Positions 24,877 to 33,276 of a DNA stretch of 64,000 nucleotides are shown here, piece by piece. The first letter of the stretch is position 1, and each line of letters starts with the position of its first letter. A program made the translations under genes and the position numbers. A model generated the notes under the pieces. That model worked only from the letters and a program-made list of their open reading frames with translations. It did no database searches and was not told the origin of the DNA. Source of the stretch: an uncultured bacterium (GTDB lineage Bacteria > Hydrothermota > Tepidihabitantia > Tepidihabitantales > DTDR01). The stretch is from positions 1-64,000 of the forward strand of contig CALHQW010000008.1 of assembly GCA_938040315.1 (NCBI GenBank), read 5' to 3'.

Positions 24877-25404
24877 ATGCGGCAAAGATTAATTGTATTA
24901 ATTGGAATTTTAATAGTAGTTTTAGTCCTTTTTACTATCTTAAGACCGAAACCTAAATCAAAAGCGGCAACCATAGCAAGAGAAATTAAACCCAAAGTAA
25001 AACAGGAGACTTTAGCCCCATTACCTAGTAGGGAGATAAAAGAAGAGATAAAAAAAGAATCAATAGTTTCTTTGCCGGTTAAAAAGGAAACTTTAACTAT
25101 TGCTAAGCCATTAGCAAAAAAAGAGACTTTGGGATTGAAACCAATTACTACCCAAGAAGTAATGGAAGATACCGAAAAGTGGGGCGAAGATCCTTTTGTA
25201 AGAGATTTTTCTTATCTTGCCGAAATGAAATCGTTAGTTGTTTCAGCAATTACTATAAGCGAAAATGAAGCCTACGCAATAATTAACAATCAGATAGTCC
25301 ATGTTGGCGATGTGGTGGATGGAAAGAAAGTGGTTGCCATCGAGAAAGATCGAGTAGTTGTAGAAAAGGGTGGAAAAAGATTTACGATTTTTTTAGGTGA
25401 ATAA
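24877..25404 (+). CDS. PilP/GspC-like protein 2
   Basis: 175 residues. Membrane anchor (about 4-22), then a Lys/Glu/Pro-rich linker and a C-terminal beta domain (about 117-175). In that domain SAITISENEAYAIINNQIVHVGDVVDGKKVVAIE parallels the end of the preceding protein. The two are divergent tandem paralogues of the secretin-contacting PilP/GspC fold. It is followed by the secretin gene 29 bases on and has its own leaderless promoter. Confidence 0.75.
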   Translation: MRQRLIVLIGILIVVLVLFTILRPKPKSKAATIAREIKPKVKQETLAPLPSREIKEEIKKESIVSLPVKKETLTIAKPLAKKETLGLKPITTQEVMEDTEKWGEDPFVRDFSYLAEMKSLVVSAITISENEAYAIINNQIVHVGDVVDGKKVVAIEKDRVVVEKGGKRFTIFLGE

Positions 25405-25433
25405 TTTTAATAAATAAAAGGGGAGGAAATATT

Positions 25434-26987
25434 ATGAGAAAATATATTTTTATATTAATAATTTTAATAACCTTTTCTTTTTCGCAAGATAACTTTTTAA
25501 GAAATCTTTATTACGAGGAACTTTTGGAAAAAGTGAGAATCACTTTAAGTTGCGATACTTTTTGCAAATTTCAGACTTTCCTTAATTTATCTCCGCCAGC
25601 GATTAATGTTACTTTATTTGGTGTAAAATCTTTGGTAAAAGAGACGATAGAAGTAGCAAAATTTGGTATAAAAAATTTTATAATAAAAGAAGATGAAGAA
25701 GGGACAAGAATAAATATAAATTTAGAAGCTCCTTATACCTATAATGCTTTTCGACAAAATAGTTTAATAATTTTGGAATTAAGTAAAGAAACCGTCTCGC
25801 CACCTACTGAAAAGAAAATGGTAGAAAGAACAGTTTCCTTAGATGTGAAGGATGCTGATATTATTGATGTATTAAGAATGCTTTCACGCTTAGGAAATAT
25901 TAATATAATTACTTCGCCAGAAGTAAAAGGAACGGTGACAATGCGTTTTGATAATGTGCCTTTTTCCGTAGCCTTTTCGGCTATTTTACGGGCAGTTGAA
26001 TGTAACGCAGTTGAAATTAGTGAAGGTGTGATTATGGTAAAACCTTTTAAAAAAGATGTGGAAGGTGAACTTCGTACTCGAGTTTATAATTTAAATTATG
26101 CCGAAGCCAGTGATATTAAAAAAGTAATAGATAAATTTCTTTCTTCCAAAGGAAGAGTGGAAGCAGTGGAAAAGAAAGTTGGTGAAGGTGGAGGAAGTAA
26201 AAGAACTTCTTATTTAATTATCACCGATGTCCCGGAAAAATTGGCAGAGATTGAAAGATTGATTAGTGAGATTGATCAGCCAGCACCCCAAATTTCTATT
26301 GAGGCTAAATTTATTGAAACAACAATATCTTCAGATAAAATTTATGGAATTGACTGGTCAATAAGAACATCAGCCACTGCTACTGTTCCTGATATCGGAG
26401 AAGAAATAGCAATACCAATAATGTTTAAGCATTTAATAGTTGGTAAACTTTCTTTTGCTCAAATGTCTGCTGCTTTGGAATTATTACAATCAGAAGGTAA
26501 AGCCAAGTTACTTGCTAATCCCCATACCTTAACAATGGATAATCAAAAAGCAACAGTAGAAATGGTTACGAAAGTTCCTTTGTTAGAAGTTAGAGTTGAC
26601 CCAGAAACTCGGGAAAGAGTATATAGTTGGCGGGAGAGGTCAATAGGTATCGTCTTAACTGTATCACCTCATTTAACAAAAGATGGAACAATTACAATGG
26701 AGATAGAACCAAAAGTTGAGGCGATTATTGGTTGGCGAACTGCCGGTGAGCAAGAAGTGCCGATAATTGCTACTCGGGAAGGAAAAACACAAGTGGCAGC
26801 AAAAGATGGTGAAGTTATAGTAATTGGTGGTTTAAAACGAGAACAAGAAACCAAAGCAGAGACAAAAGTTCCCATCTTAGGTTCCCTACCGATTTTAGGG
26901 AAATTATTTACTCGAACATCAACAAAAAAAGAAGAAAGCGAACTGCTTATTTTTATAATTCCCCGAGTTATAGAAAGTCAAGGATAA
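25434..26987 (+). CDS. pilQ: Type IV pilus/type II secretion secretin (PilQ/GspD-like)
   Basis: 517 residues, short for PilQ. A signal peptide (about 1-18), then an AMIN-like domain (about 25-120) and an N0/STN domain (SLDVKDADIIDVLRMLSRLG). An N1-type domain (TRVYNLNYAEASDIKKVI) with TSYLIITDVPEKLAEIERLI follows, then the secretin pore (ISIEAKFIE, KLLANPHTLTMDNQKA, KVPILGSLPILGKLFTR). It forms the outer-membrane channel, so the cell envelope should have an outer membrane. GGGGAGGAAA lies before the ATG. Confidence 0.92.
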   Translation: MRKYIFILIILITFSFSQDNFLRNLYYEELLEKVRITLSCDTFCKFQTFLNLSPPAINVTLFGVKSLVKETIEVAKFGIKNFIIKEDEEGTRININLEAPYTYNAFRQNSLIILELSKETVSPPTEKKMVERTVSLDVKDADIIDVLRMLSRLGNINIITSPEVKGTVTMRFDNVPFSVAFSAILRAVECNAVEISEGVIMVKPFKKDVEGELRTRVYNLNYAEASDIKKVIDKFLSSKGRVEAVEKKVGEGGGSKRTSYLIITDVPEKLAEIERLISEIDQPAPQISIEAKFIETTISSDKIYGIDWSIRTSATATVPDIGEEIAIPIMFKHLIVGKLSFAQMSAALELLQSEGKAKLLANPHTLTMDNQKATVEMVTKVPLLEVRVDPETRERVYSWRERSIGIVLTVSPHLTKDGTITMEIEPKVEAIIGWRTAGEQEVPIIATREGKTQVAAKDGEVIVIGGLKREQETKAETKVPILGSLPILGKLFTRTSTKKEESELLIFIIPRVIESQG

Positions 26988-27021
26988 AAATAATTCGCTT
27001 TAATAATTTAATTTGATATAA

Positions 27022-28146
27022 ATGGAAGAAAAGGAAGAGAAATTCGTTAAAAAAATTGATGAATTATTGAAATATGCGGCGGCTTATGGTGCTTCGGATT
27101 TACACATCACTGCTAATAATCCACCAATAATCAGAGTAAATGGCGAATTAAAAAAAATTCCCGGACCTCCTTTAAAAAAGGAAGATACTAAAGAAATAAT
27201 TTATTCAATTTTAAATAAAGAACAGATTGAGGCCTTAGAAAGAAAAAGAGAGATAGATTTTTCTTATACTTGGGGTGAAGCAACCGAAGGAATGAGATTA
27301 GAATATGTAAGCAAAGACCGAATCCGAGCACGAGTAAATGTCTTTTTAGATATGAACGGAATTGGTGCTGCCTTCCGGATTATTCCCGCAAGGATTAGAA
27401 CCTTAGAAGAATTACCGGCTCCACCAATCGTAGCAGAATTGGTAAGAAAAAAAAGAGGGTTAATTTTGGTTACCGGTCCTACCGGTTGTGGCAAATCAAC
27501 TACTTTAGCAAGTATGATTGATTTACTTGATAGAGAAAAGGCTTTAAGAATAATTACCATTGAGGATCCGATAGAATATGTTTTTAAAGGAAGGAATTGT
27601 TTAATAAGTCAACGAGAAATCGGAGTTCATTCTCGTAGTTTTTCTTCGGCTCTTCGGGCCTGTTTGCGGGAGGATCCCGATGTAATATTAGTTGGTGAGA
27701 TGCGCGATTTAGAAACTATCTCTTTGGCTCTCACTGCTGCCGAAACGGGTCATTTAGTCCTTTCTACCCTTCATACTAATAATGTCGCCGAAACCGTTGA
27801 TCGAGTAATCGATGTTTTTCCGGCTGAACAACAAAATTTTATTAGGCATATTTTTGCTAATGTGATTCTTGGTATTATTTCGCAAATTTTGGTTCCAAGA
27901 AAAGAAGGTGGTCGGGCAGCAGCGATGGAAATTCTTGTTGGCAGTCCAGCAATAAAAAATCTTATTAGAGAAAATAAATCTTATCAAATTCCTTCACTAG
28001 TTCAAACGGGCAATGAACTGGGAATGCAAACCTTAGACCAATCTTTAATTAAACTCTATCAACAAGGAATAATTACTCGGGAGACTTTATTGGAATACTG
28101 TATCGATGAAAAATTTGTTAGGAGCGTTTTGAGTGGAACTTTTTAA
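27022..28146 (+). CDS. pilT: PilT-type pilus retraction ATPase 1
   Basis: 374 residues. Walker A GPTGCGKST (152-160), Asp box TIEDPIEYVF, Walker B DPDVILVGEMRD and His box TGHLVLSTLHTNN are all intact. The N-terminal PAS-like domain has SDLHIT. A short insertion at about 85-100 extends the N-domain. It hydrolyses ATP to pull pilin subunits back or to power other pilus motions. It overlaps the prepilin peptidase gene by 14 bases. A second homologue lies at 40588-41703; no PilB extension ATPase or PilC platform protein is in the window. Confidence 0.92.
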   Translation: MEEKEEKFVKKIDELLKYAAAYGASDLHITANNPPIIRVNGELKKIPGPPLKKEDTKEIIYSILNKEQIEALERKREIDFSYTWGEATEGMRLEYVSKDRIRARVNVFLDMNGIGAAFRIIPARIRTLEELPAPPIVAELVRKKRGLILVTGPTGCGKSTTLASMIDLLDREKALRIITIEDPIEYVFKGRNCLISQREIGVHSRSFSSALRACLREDPDVILVGEMRDLETISLALTAAETGHLVLSTLHTNNVAETVDRVIDVFPAEQQNFIRHIFANVILGIISQILVPRKEGGRAAAMEILVGSPAIKNLIRENKSYQIPSLVQTGNELGMQTLDQSLIKLYQQGIITRETLLEYCIDEKFVRSVLSGTF

Positions 28147-28897
28147 TAGAATTTTTACTTTTATTATTGGTTTAGTTTTCGGTAGTTTTTATAATGTCTT
28201 AATTTATCGCACGCCCCGAAAAATTTCCATTATTAAACCAAGTTCCTTTTGCCCCCATTGTCAAAGAAAGATTAAATTCTATGATAATATTCCTTTAATA
28301 AGTTTTCTTATTTTAGGTGGTCGATGCCGTTTTTGTAAAAAACCAATCTCTCTTCGTTATCCAATTGTTGAATTGTTAACAGGCTTTATTTTTCTATTTA
28401 GTTATGAAAAATTTAATTTCTCTTTAAAAACAATTTTTTTAATATTTTTATTAAGTGCCTTATTAATAATCTTTTTTATTGACTGGGAATTTCAAATAAT
28501 ACCTGATTGGTTAAATTATCCGGGTATATTATTAGGTTTTTTATTTAACATTGAGAGATTTCCTTTATTTTCTTTCTACGGAATTATTGCTGGGATGGGC
28601 TCTTTATTAATTTTAAAGTTAATATGGTTATTATTAAGAAAGAAAGAAGCAATTGGTGGCGGTGATATAAAAATGGCAGGATTTTTAGGTAGTTATTTAG
28701 GTTATAAAAAGGTTCTCTTTATTATATTTTTAGGAGCTCTTTTAGGATTAATTATCTTTTTAATCTTAGTAGCAATCAGAAAAAGAAATATAAAAGATTA
28801 TGTACCTTTTGGTAGTTTTTTAGCAATTAGTGGAGTTATCAACCTTTTCTTTGGAGAGTATCTTTTCTACTGGTATCTCAATCTTTTTAAAAGATAA
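28133..28897 (+). CDS. pilD: Prepilin peptidase / N-methyltransferase
   Basis: 254 residues, polytopic. The N-terminal cytoplasmic domain has zinc-binding CPHC and CRFC pairs and the methylase segment FGSFYNVLIYRTPR. Catalytic aspartates are in IDWEFQIIPDWL and GGGDIKMAGFLG. It cleaves and N-methylates the four prepilins encoded upstream. The GTG start follows GGAG inside the end of pilT. Its end overlaps the convergent gene at 28887 by 11 bases. Confidence 0.93.
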   Translation: MELFNRIFTFIIGLVFGSFYNVLIYRTPRKISIIKPSSFCPHCQRKIKFYDNIPLISFLILGGRCRFCKKPISLRYPIVELLTGFIFLFSYEKFNFSLKTIFLIFLLSALLIIFFIDWEFQIIPDWLNYPGILLGFLFNIERFPLFSFYGIIAGMGSLLILKLIWLLLRKKEAIGGGDIKMAGFLGSYLGYKKVLFIIFLGALLGLIIFLILVAIRKRNIKDYVPFGSFLAISGVINLFFGEYLFYWYLNLFKR

Positions 28898-29315
28898 TCC
28901 TTTTCTTTTCTAATTTAAACTTACCTTCAATTTCCCTATACTCTATGAAAGAATCAATTTTAATATTTTTGCAAAGTTGGCGAACTTTAAATTCATATCC
29001 TTGGGGATAAAAAAGGGCAAAATGGGAAGAAAGATGACAAAAGTTTTTCCATTCTTCGGCTTCTATTTCGTTTAAAGTAGATTTAGTTTCCACTTCGGCA
29101 ATCATAATTACCTTTTCATTCCTCAAATCAATTACTAATATATCAGGATAATAATAGTTACCATTTATACTATATACCCCTCGATGCTTCTCTGGATGAT
29201 TGGTGTAAGTTTTTAAATAAGGATATTTTTCATTAGGATAACGATAAACAGTCTGTTTTAAACTAATAATTAATTTATCATGAATTACTATTTCCTCGTA
29301 AGGCCTCTCAATCAT
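28887..29315 (-). CDS. Hypothetical protein with PD-(D/E)xK nuclease-like motif
   Basis: 142 residues, no named family recognised. The central part YYPDILVIDLRNEKVIMIAEVETKST has the arrangement PD, then about 15-20 residues, then E-x-K inside a hydrophobic strand. This matches the active site of PD-(D/E)xK nucleases (restriction-like fold). Upstream helices and a C-terminal basic region are compatible. It could be a small nuclease, a Holliday-junction-type enzyme or a catalytically inactive relative. Its promoter sits directly at the start codon, and it runs convergent with pilD. Confidence 0.5.
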   Translation of the reverse strand: MIERPYEEIVIHDKLIISLKQTVYRYPNEKYPYLKTYTNHPEKHRGVYSINGNYYYPDILVIDLRNEKVIMIAEVETKSTLNEIEAEEWKNFCHLSSHFALFYPQGYEFKVRQLCKNIKIDSFIEYREIEGKFKLEKKRIIF

Positions 29316-29322
29316 CTACTAA

Positions 29323-29351
29323 AATATGATGTAAAAAAATTTTTTTGTCAA
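29323..29351 (-). promoter_or_regulatory. Promoter of the nuclease-like gene, leaderless
   Basis: Read on the minus strand: TTGACA (29351-29346), 17-base spacer, CATATT (29328-29323). The ATG (29315-29313) lies 7 bases downstream, so the transcript should start at or beside it. Confidence 0.5.
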
Positions 29352-29400
29352 TAATTAAGATTTATAAACTATTCTCCATACAAAAGAGGAAAGATAAAAA

Positions 29401-29590
29401 TAGTTGAGATATAAAAGAAACGGAGATCTTTTATAAGTTATTGATTTTAAGGTACTTACATAATTTTAAAGTTTCCTTATAGGAAACTTTTTTTATTTAG
29501 GAATTTTTATTTAAGTAATATAAAATCAATAATTTAGATAAATTTACCCCTTTGGATAGGGGGCTATCTCCTATACCGCCTAGGAGAGTG
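29401..29590 (+). ncRNA. Candidate structured RNA or regulatory region in the 361-base gap before yebC
   Basis: The gap 29316-29676 has no ORF worth calling but a dense set of inverted repeats. Hairpin A pairs 29410-29418 with 29427-29435. A long stem pairs 29438-29449 with 29521-29532 and can extend to 16 pairs with one G-U. Inside it lies a 10-bp hairpin (29468-29477 with 29481-29490) followed by a T tract. Two more hairpins pair 29547-29551 with 29558-29562, and 29567-29573 with 29581-29587. I do not recognise a known RNA family. It could be a small RNA with an internal terminator, a yebC leader element, or a remnant of a mobile element. The plus strand is chosen from the T tract. Confidence 0.35.
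29468..29497 (+). terminator. Rho-independent terminator
   Basis: A 10-bp perfect stem (AAAGTTTCCT with AGGAAACTTT) has a 3-base loop and is followed by TTTTATTT on the plus strand. It ends a plus-strand transcript that begins upstream, either read-through from the pilus operon or a short RNA from within the gap. Confidence 0.65.
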
Positions 29591-29624
29591 CTTTATGGAT
29601 AATTTTTAAGAAAGTAATTAAAAA

Positions 29625-29652
29625 TTGACAATTATTTATTTTGTTTTATAAT
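29625..29652 (+). promoter_or_regulatory. Promoter of yebC
   Basis: TTGACA (29625-29630), 16-base spacer, TATAAT (29647-29652). The expected start is near 29659, giving a leader of about 18 bases with GGAGG before the ATG at 29677. Confidence 0.7.
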
Positions 29653-29676
29653 ATTTATAGAATAAATGGAGGAATT

Positions 29677-30435
29677 ATGGCTGGTCATTCTAAGTGGGCA
29701 CAAATAAAACATAAGAAATCAAAGGTAGATAAGATGAAAGGTAAATTATTTTCTAAATTAGCAAGAGAGATAACGACGGCTGCTCGGTTAGGAGGGGGTA
29801 ATCCTGAGTTTAATCCCAGATTAAGGGTAGCGATTGAAGCGGCTAAGGAAGCAAATATGCCGAGTGAAAATATTGAGCGAGCAATTAAAAGAGGAACTGG
29901 TGAAATCCCGGGCGTCCTTTATGAAGAAATTGAGTTTGAAGGTTATGGTCCAGAAGGAGTAGCAATTATTATTAAGACATTGACGGATAACCGAAATCGA
30001 ACAGTTAATGATATTCGCCATATCTTTTCTAAATATGGTGGAAATTTAGGACAGACGGGTTCTGTCTCCTGGCAGTTTAAACCGAAAGGAGTAATTATAG
30101 TTAATAAAGATAAAGTGGATGAAGAAACGATTTTTAGCATTGCCTTAGAAGCTGGTGCGGAAGATATAAAGACCGATGAAAGTTCTTATCAGATAATTAC
30201 CTCGGTCGAAGATTTTTCTAAGGTTAAAGAAAAATTAAAGGAAAATAATATTCCGATTGACCATTCAGAATTGACAAAGTTACCTTTAACAACGATTACC
30301 ATAACCGATGAGAAAGTTGCCGAAAAGATATTAAAATTGATTTCCGCCTTTGAAGAATTAGAAGAGGTTCAACAGGTTTATTCTAATTTTGATATTAATG
30401 AGAGTATTTTAGAAAAGTTTGCTGCTAAAGAATAA
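29677..30435 (+). CDS. yebC: YebC/PmpR family transcriptional or translational regulator
   Basis: 252 residues from ATG 29677, chosen because GGAGG precedes it and MAGHSKWAQIKHKK is the invariant YebC N-terminus; an upstream in-frame ATG at 29641 lies inside the promoter. GKLFSKLAREI, MPSENIERAIKRG, YEGYGPEGVA-like and GGNLGQTGSVSW-like segments follow. The family binds DNA in some species and acts on ribosomes during proline-rich translation in others. It is followed closely by a membrane protein gene with no normal start codon. Confidence 0.93.
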   Translation: MAGHSKWAQIKHKKSKVDKMKGKLFSKLAREITTAARLGGGNPEFNPRLRVAIEAAKEANMPSENIERAIKRGTGEIPGVLYEEIEFEGYGPEGVAIIIKTLTDNRNRTVNDIRHIFSKYGGNLGQTGSVSWQFKPKGVIIVNKDKVDEETIFSIALEAGAEDIKTDESSYQIITSVEDFSKVKEKLKENNIPIDHSELTKLPLTTITITDEKVAEKILKLISAFEELEEVQQVYSNFDINESILEKFAAKE

Positions 30436-30444
30436 GGGGTCAAA

Positions 30445-31902
30445 ATTTTAAAATTTCCTAAATTCCTCTGGAAAATAAAACTAAAATTATCTTTTCTTTT
30501 TACTATTCTTTTGTTTTTAATTTTAATATTTTTACCAATTTTTTTTAATCTCAATTATCAGTATTTAGGAAAAAGTGTGAATATTACCTATCGCACTATG
30601 TTTCAATATTTTATAAAATTATCGCCTCCTTCTTATTTCTTACCAGAAACACCAAAACCATTAATTGCTTTTCTTTCTTATCTTTTTCCACCTTTTTTTA
30701 ATTACCTTTTTATATCTTTATTAATATCATTAGGTTTTTTCTATTTTTTAAAAATTAGTGAATATTTTTCTAATTCCTTTTTTACTGGTTTATTAGCCTT
30801 TCTTTATGCTTTTTTTCTTTTTGAAGATAGTTGGCAGAATTTGCTTACTGGTTATTGGGTCTTTATCTATATTCCGGTAATGATTATTGTTATTTATTAT
30901 TTTTTAATAAAAGATTATTTAAAATATGGCATATTAAATCTTTTTGCTGGTTTAATTAGACCAGATAGTTGGTTTGTGGCGATTATTTTTCTTTTATTAA
31001 CATTTTTTTGGAAAGAAAAGAAAAACCGCTTTTTATTATTTCTGCCTTTTTTGGCACCAATTATTTGGCTCTTTTTTGATTATCGTGCTTTTTCTAATCC
31101 TTTTTATTCTTTCATTATCACTGCTCGGTATCCAATAATTACCGGAATTCCTTTAATAAAACCAAAAGATTTTTTTGGGATTGTTCTTAGAGATATAAGT
31201 AACCAAACGGGTTGGCTCTTTTTAATAATAAGTTTTCTGGCAATTATTTTAATAATTTATTCTCAAAGGAAAAGTCTCAAAAATTATTTAATTTTACTTA
31301 CAATTATTTTTTCGCCTTTTGTTTTTTATTTCTTTCTTTCCTTTCGGGGAGGTGTTTTACCGATGAGAAGATTTTTCTTGCTCTCTTTATTTTTCTTAGC
31401 CTTTTTTTTGTTTCACCTTTTTGATATATTTTTGAAAAAGAAAATTAGTAAGAGTTTATTACCAACGATTTTATTTTTATTTCTCTTTTTTATAAATTTC
31501 CCAGTTAATAAAATCCAAGAGATTAAATGGAATTTAAAGGATGAGGAAGAAAAAATAATAGCAATAGAAACATCCATTCCCGTGATAAAAAATTATTTTT
31601 TGAGTTTAAAACCAAAATATTTAATTATTCCTTTTAGAAGGAAAGTTCTTTTTGAATATTATCTTCCCGAGGCAAAAGAGAAATTGGAAAGTTTTCGGGA
31701 AATAGTTGCTTTAAAGAAAGATATCAAGGATTATGAAAAATCCTTGGCATTTTATTTGATAAAAGATTTTGCTGGGTTAGAGATGTATTTTGATTTTCTT
31801 TCCCAATTTCGCGCCCATTTATTGAAAGAAGAGAATTTAATATTTGAACCTTTATTTTCCCATCCCTGGTATCGACTTTATTTTCTTAAAAGAATTGAAT
31901 AA
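30445..31902 (+). CDS. Polytopic membrane protein, GT-C-like or unknown; apparent ATT start
   Basis: The frame is open from the yebC stop at 30433-30435. No ATG or GTG occurs before the first long membrane helix; the first TTG is at 30511, inside that helix and without a ribosome-binding site. AGGGG (30435-30439) lies 5 bases before ATT 30445, and translation from there gives a typical lysine-rich N-terminus (LKFPKFLWKIKLKL). That makes about 485 residues. The protein has about ten membrane helices and a soluble C-terminal region of roughly 130 residues. Architecture resembles GT-C glycosyltransferases (mannosyltransferase-like), but no diagnostic motif was found. If TTG 30511 is used, it is 463 residues. 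Confidence 0.55.
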   Translation: MLKFPKFLWKIKLKLSFLFTILLFLILIFLPIFFNLNYQYLGKSVNITYRTMFQYFIKLSPPSYFLPETPKPLIAFLSYLFPPFFNYLFISLLISLGFFYFLKISEYFSNSFFTGLLAFLYAFFLFEDSWQNLLTGYWVFIYIPVMIIVIYYFLIKDYLKYGILNLFAGLIRPDSWFVAIIFLLLTFFWKEKKNRFLLFLPFLAPIIWLFFDYRAFSNPFYSFIITARYPIITGIPLIKPKDFFGIVLRDISNQTGWLFLIISFLAIILIIYSQRKSLKNYLILLTIIFSPFVFYFFLSFRGGVLPMRRFFLLSLFFLAFFLFHLFDIFLKKKISKSLLPTILFLFLFFINFPVNKIQEIKWNLKDEEEKIIAIETSIPVIKNYFLSLKPKYLIIPFRRKVLFEYYLPEAKEKLESFREIVALKKDIKDYEKSLAFYLIKDFAGLEMYFDFLSQFRAHLLKEENLIFEPLFSHPWYRLYFLKRIE

Positions 31903-32301
31903 TTAACTACTGAGAAGATAGATAGCTATTAAAGTAAAGATAAATCCTAAAAGATGTTTAAAAGTTATTGGTTCTTTTAAAAAGAAATAGCCCAAAATTA
32001 CTGGAAAAACAATATAAAGTGATGTGATTGGAAAAACAATGGAAGCCTCTCCTTTACTTAAAGCAAAATAGAATCCAAAGGTACCGATACCAGCAATCAT
32101 GCCATTTATTAAAGCATATAAAGAAAATTTATTAAAAGGTAGCGAGAATTTAAAAATAAAGAAAAGAAGAAAAAGCACAGTGCCAACATTGGAGAAAAGG
32201 GATAAATGGAAGGGATGAAAATATTTTCCCAGTATTTTACTACCAAATCCCCAAAAACCCCAGCCTAATAAAGCAATTAAACAGTAAATCCGATAATCCA
32301 T
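31903..32301 (-). CDS. Half-size EamA/DMT-family transporter
   Basis: 132 residues with four to five membrane helices. One EamA repeat only: WGFWGFGSKILGKYF near the N-terminus, and GEASIVFPITSLYIVFPVILGYFFLKEPIT, the typical end of a 10-TM family repeat. Full members are about 300 residues, so this works as a dimer or is a relic. It abuts the convergent membrane-protein gene and follows guaA by 6 bases. Confidence 0.75.
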   Translation of the reverse strand: MDYRIYCLIALLGWGFWGFGSKILGKYFHPFHLSLFSNVGTVLFLLFFIFKFSLPFNKFSLYALINGMIAGIGTFGFYFALSKGEASIVFPITSLYIVFPVILGYFFLKEPITFKHLLGFIFTLIAIYLLSS

Positions 32302-32307
32302 ATATTC

Positions 32308-33243
32308 TCAAATATACTCAATCGTGGAGGGTGGCTTATCAGTTATATCATATAAAACTTTTACACAAGAGGGGATTTCGCTAATTAAAGAATCACGGAT
32401 TTTTATTAATAATTTATAGGGTAATCTTTTAGCCTTCGCCGACAAGGCATCCTTAGATTCAACCGAACGGATAACAATGATATCACCGAGTACTCTTTGA
32501 TAATCCTTTATTCCCGTTGCCTGGTCGCTTAATAATACTGGAAAAGTTTGGAAACTGCTAATTTTTTCTGTTAATTTTTCAACAATTTCGGTTGCCTTTC
32601 TAATGATTGCTACTCTTTCTTCAGTCACCTCACCAAGCACTCGACAAAGCAATCCTGGTCCAGGAAAAGGTTTTCTTTGATAAACCTCTTTTGATAAACC
32701 CAGTCTTTTTGCTACTCTTCTCACTTCTGGTTTCAATAAATCCTTTAATGGTTCAATTATTTTTAGACCATATTTTTGGGGATTGATGCCAATTTGGGAT
32801 AATACATTATGCTGAGTTTTTATTTTTGCTTCGGTTTCAATAATATCAGCCTTAATAGTCCCTTGGGCTAAAAATTCTGTTTTTTCTTCGTTTATTATTT
32901 TTTTGAAAACCTTATAAAAGGTTTCACGAAAGGCGATTCTTTTTTCCTCAGGATCGGTTAACCCTTTTAAAGCCTTAAAAAAAGTATCCGCTTCGTAATA
33001 TACTTTTACTTTAATACCGAATTTTTCCAATTCATCCTTTACAAATTTTTCGTCATCTTTTCTCATCAAGCCGTCATCAATAAAAACTGCGGTTAGATTA
33101 TCACCAACTGCTTTATGAACGAGCACAGCGGTTGTCATTGAATCAACTCCACCAGAAACTGCACAAATTACTTTTTTATCACCGACAATATTTTTTATTT
33201 CACTAACTTTTTGATAAATAAATTTGACAACATTTTTTAACAT
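32308..33243 (-). CDS. guaAB: GMP synthase ATP-pyrophosphatase subunit (stand-alone GuaA-B type)
   Basis: 311 residues. The P-loop is AVSGGVDSM. GTIKADIIET, PLKDLLKPEVRRVAKRLGL, KPFPGPGLLCRVLGE and the C-terminal PPSTIEYI are the GMP synthase dimerisation/catalytic signatures. The N-terminal glutamine amidotransferase domain is absent: the protein begins with the linker region. This two-subunit arrangement is the rule in archaea and rare in bacteria. The glutaminase subunit must be encoded elsewhere or ammonia is used. It makes GMP from XMP. A promoter lies 5 bases before the ATG. Confidence 0.92.
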   Translation of the reverse strand: MLKNVVKFIYQKVSEIKNIVGDKKVICAVSGGVDSMTTAVLVHKAVGDNLTAVFIDDGLMRKDDEKFVKDELEKFGIKVKVYYEADTFFKALKGLTDPEEKRIAFRETFYKVFKKIINEEKTEFLAQGTIKADIIETEAKIKTQHNVLSQIGINPQKYGLKIIEPLKDLLKPEVRRVAKRLGLSKEVYQRKPFPGPGLLCRVLGEVTEERVAIIRKATEIVEKLTEKISSFQTFPVLLSDQATGIKDYQRVLGDIIVIRSVESKDALSAKAKRLPYKLLIKIRDSLISEIPSCVKVLYDITDKPPSTIEYI

Positions 33244-33248
33244 GTATA

Positions 33249-33276
33249 ATTATAGTAAATTAATAAGAGATGTCAA
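33249..33276 (-). promoter_or_regulatory. Promoter of guaA ATPase subunit gene, leaderless
   Basis: On the minus strand: TTGACA (33276-33271), 16-base spacer, TATAAT (33254-33249). The ATG at 33243-33241 begins 5 bases after the -10 box. It overlaps the end of the upstream hypothetical gene. Confidence 0.7.

Noticed and set aside
29386-29393. GAGGAAAG resembling the RNase P RNA core
   Set aside because: None of the other conserved RNase P elements is found nearby.
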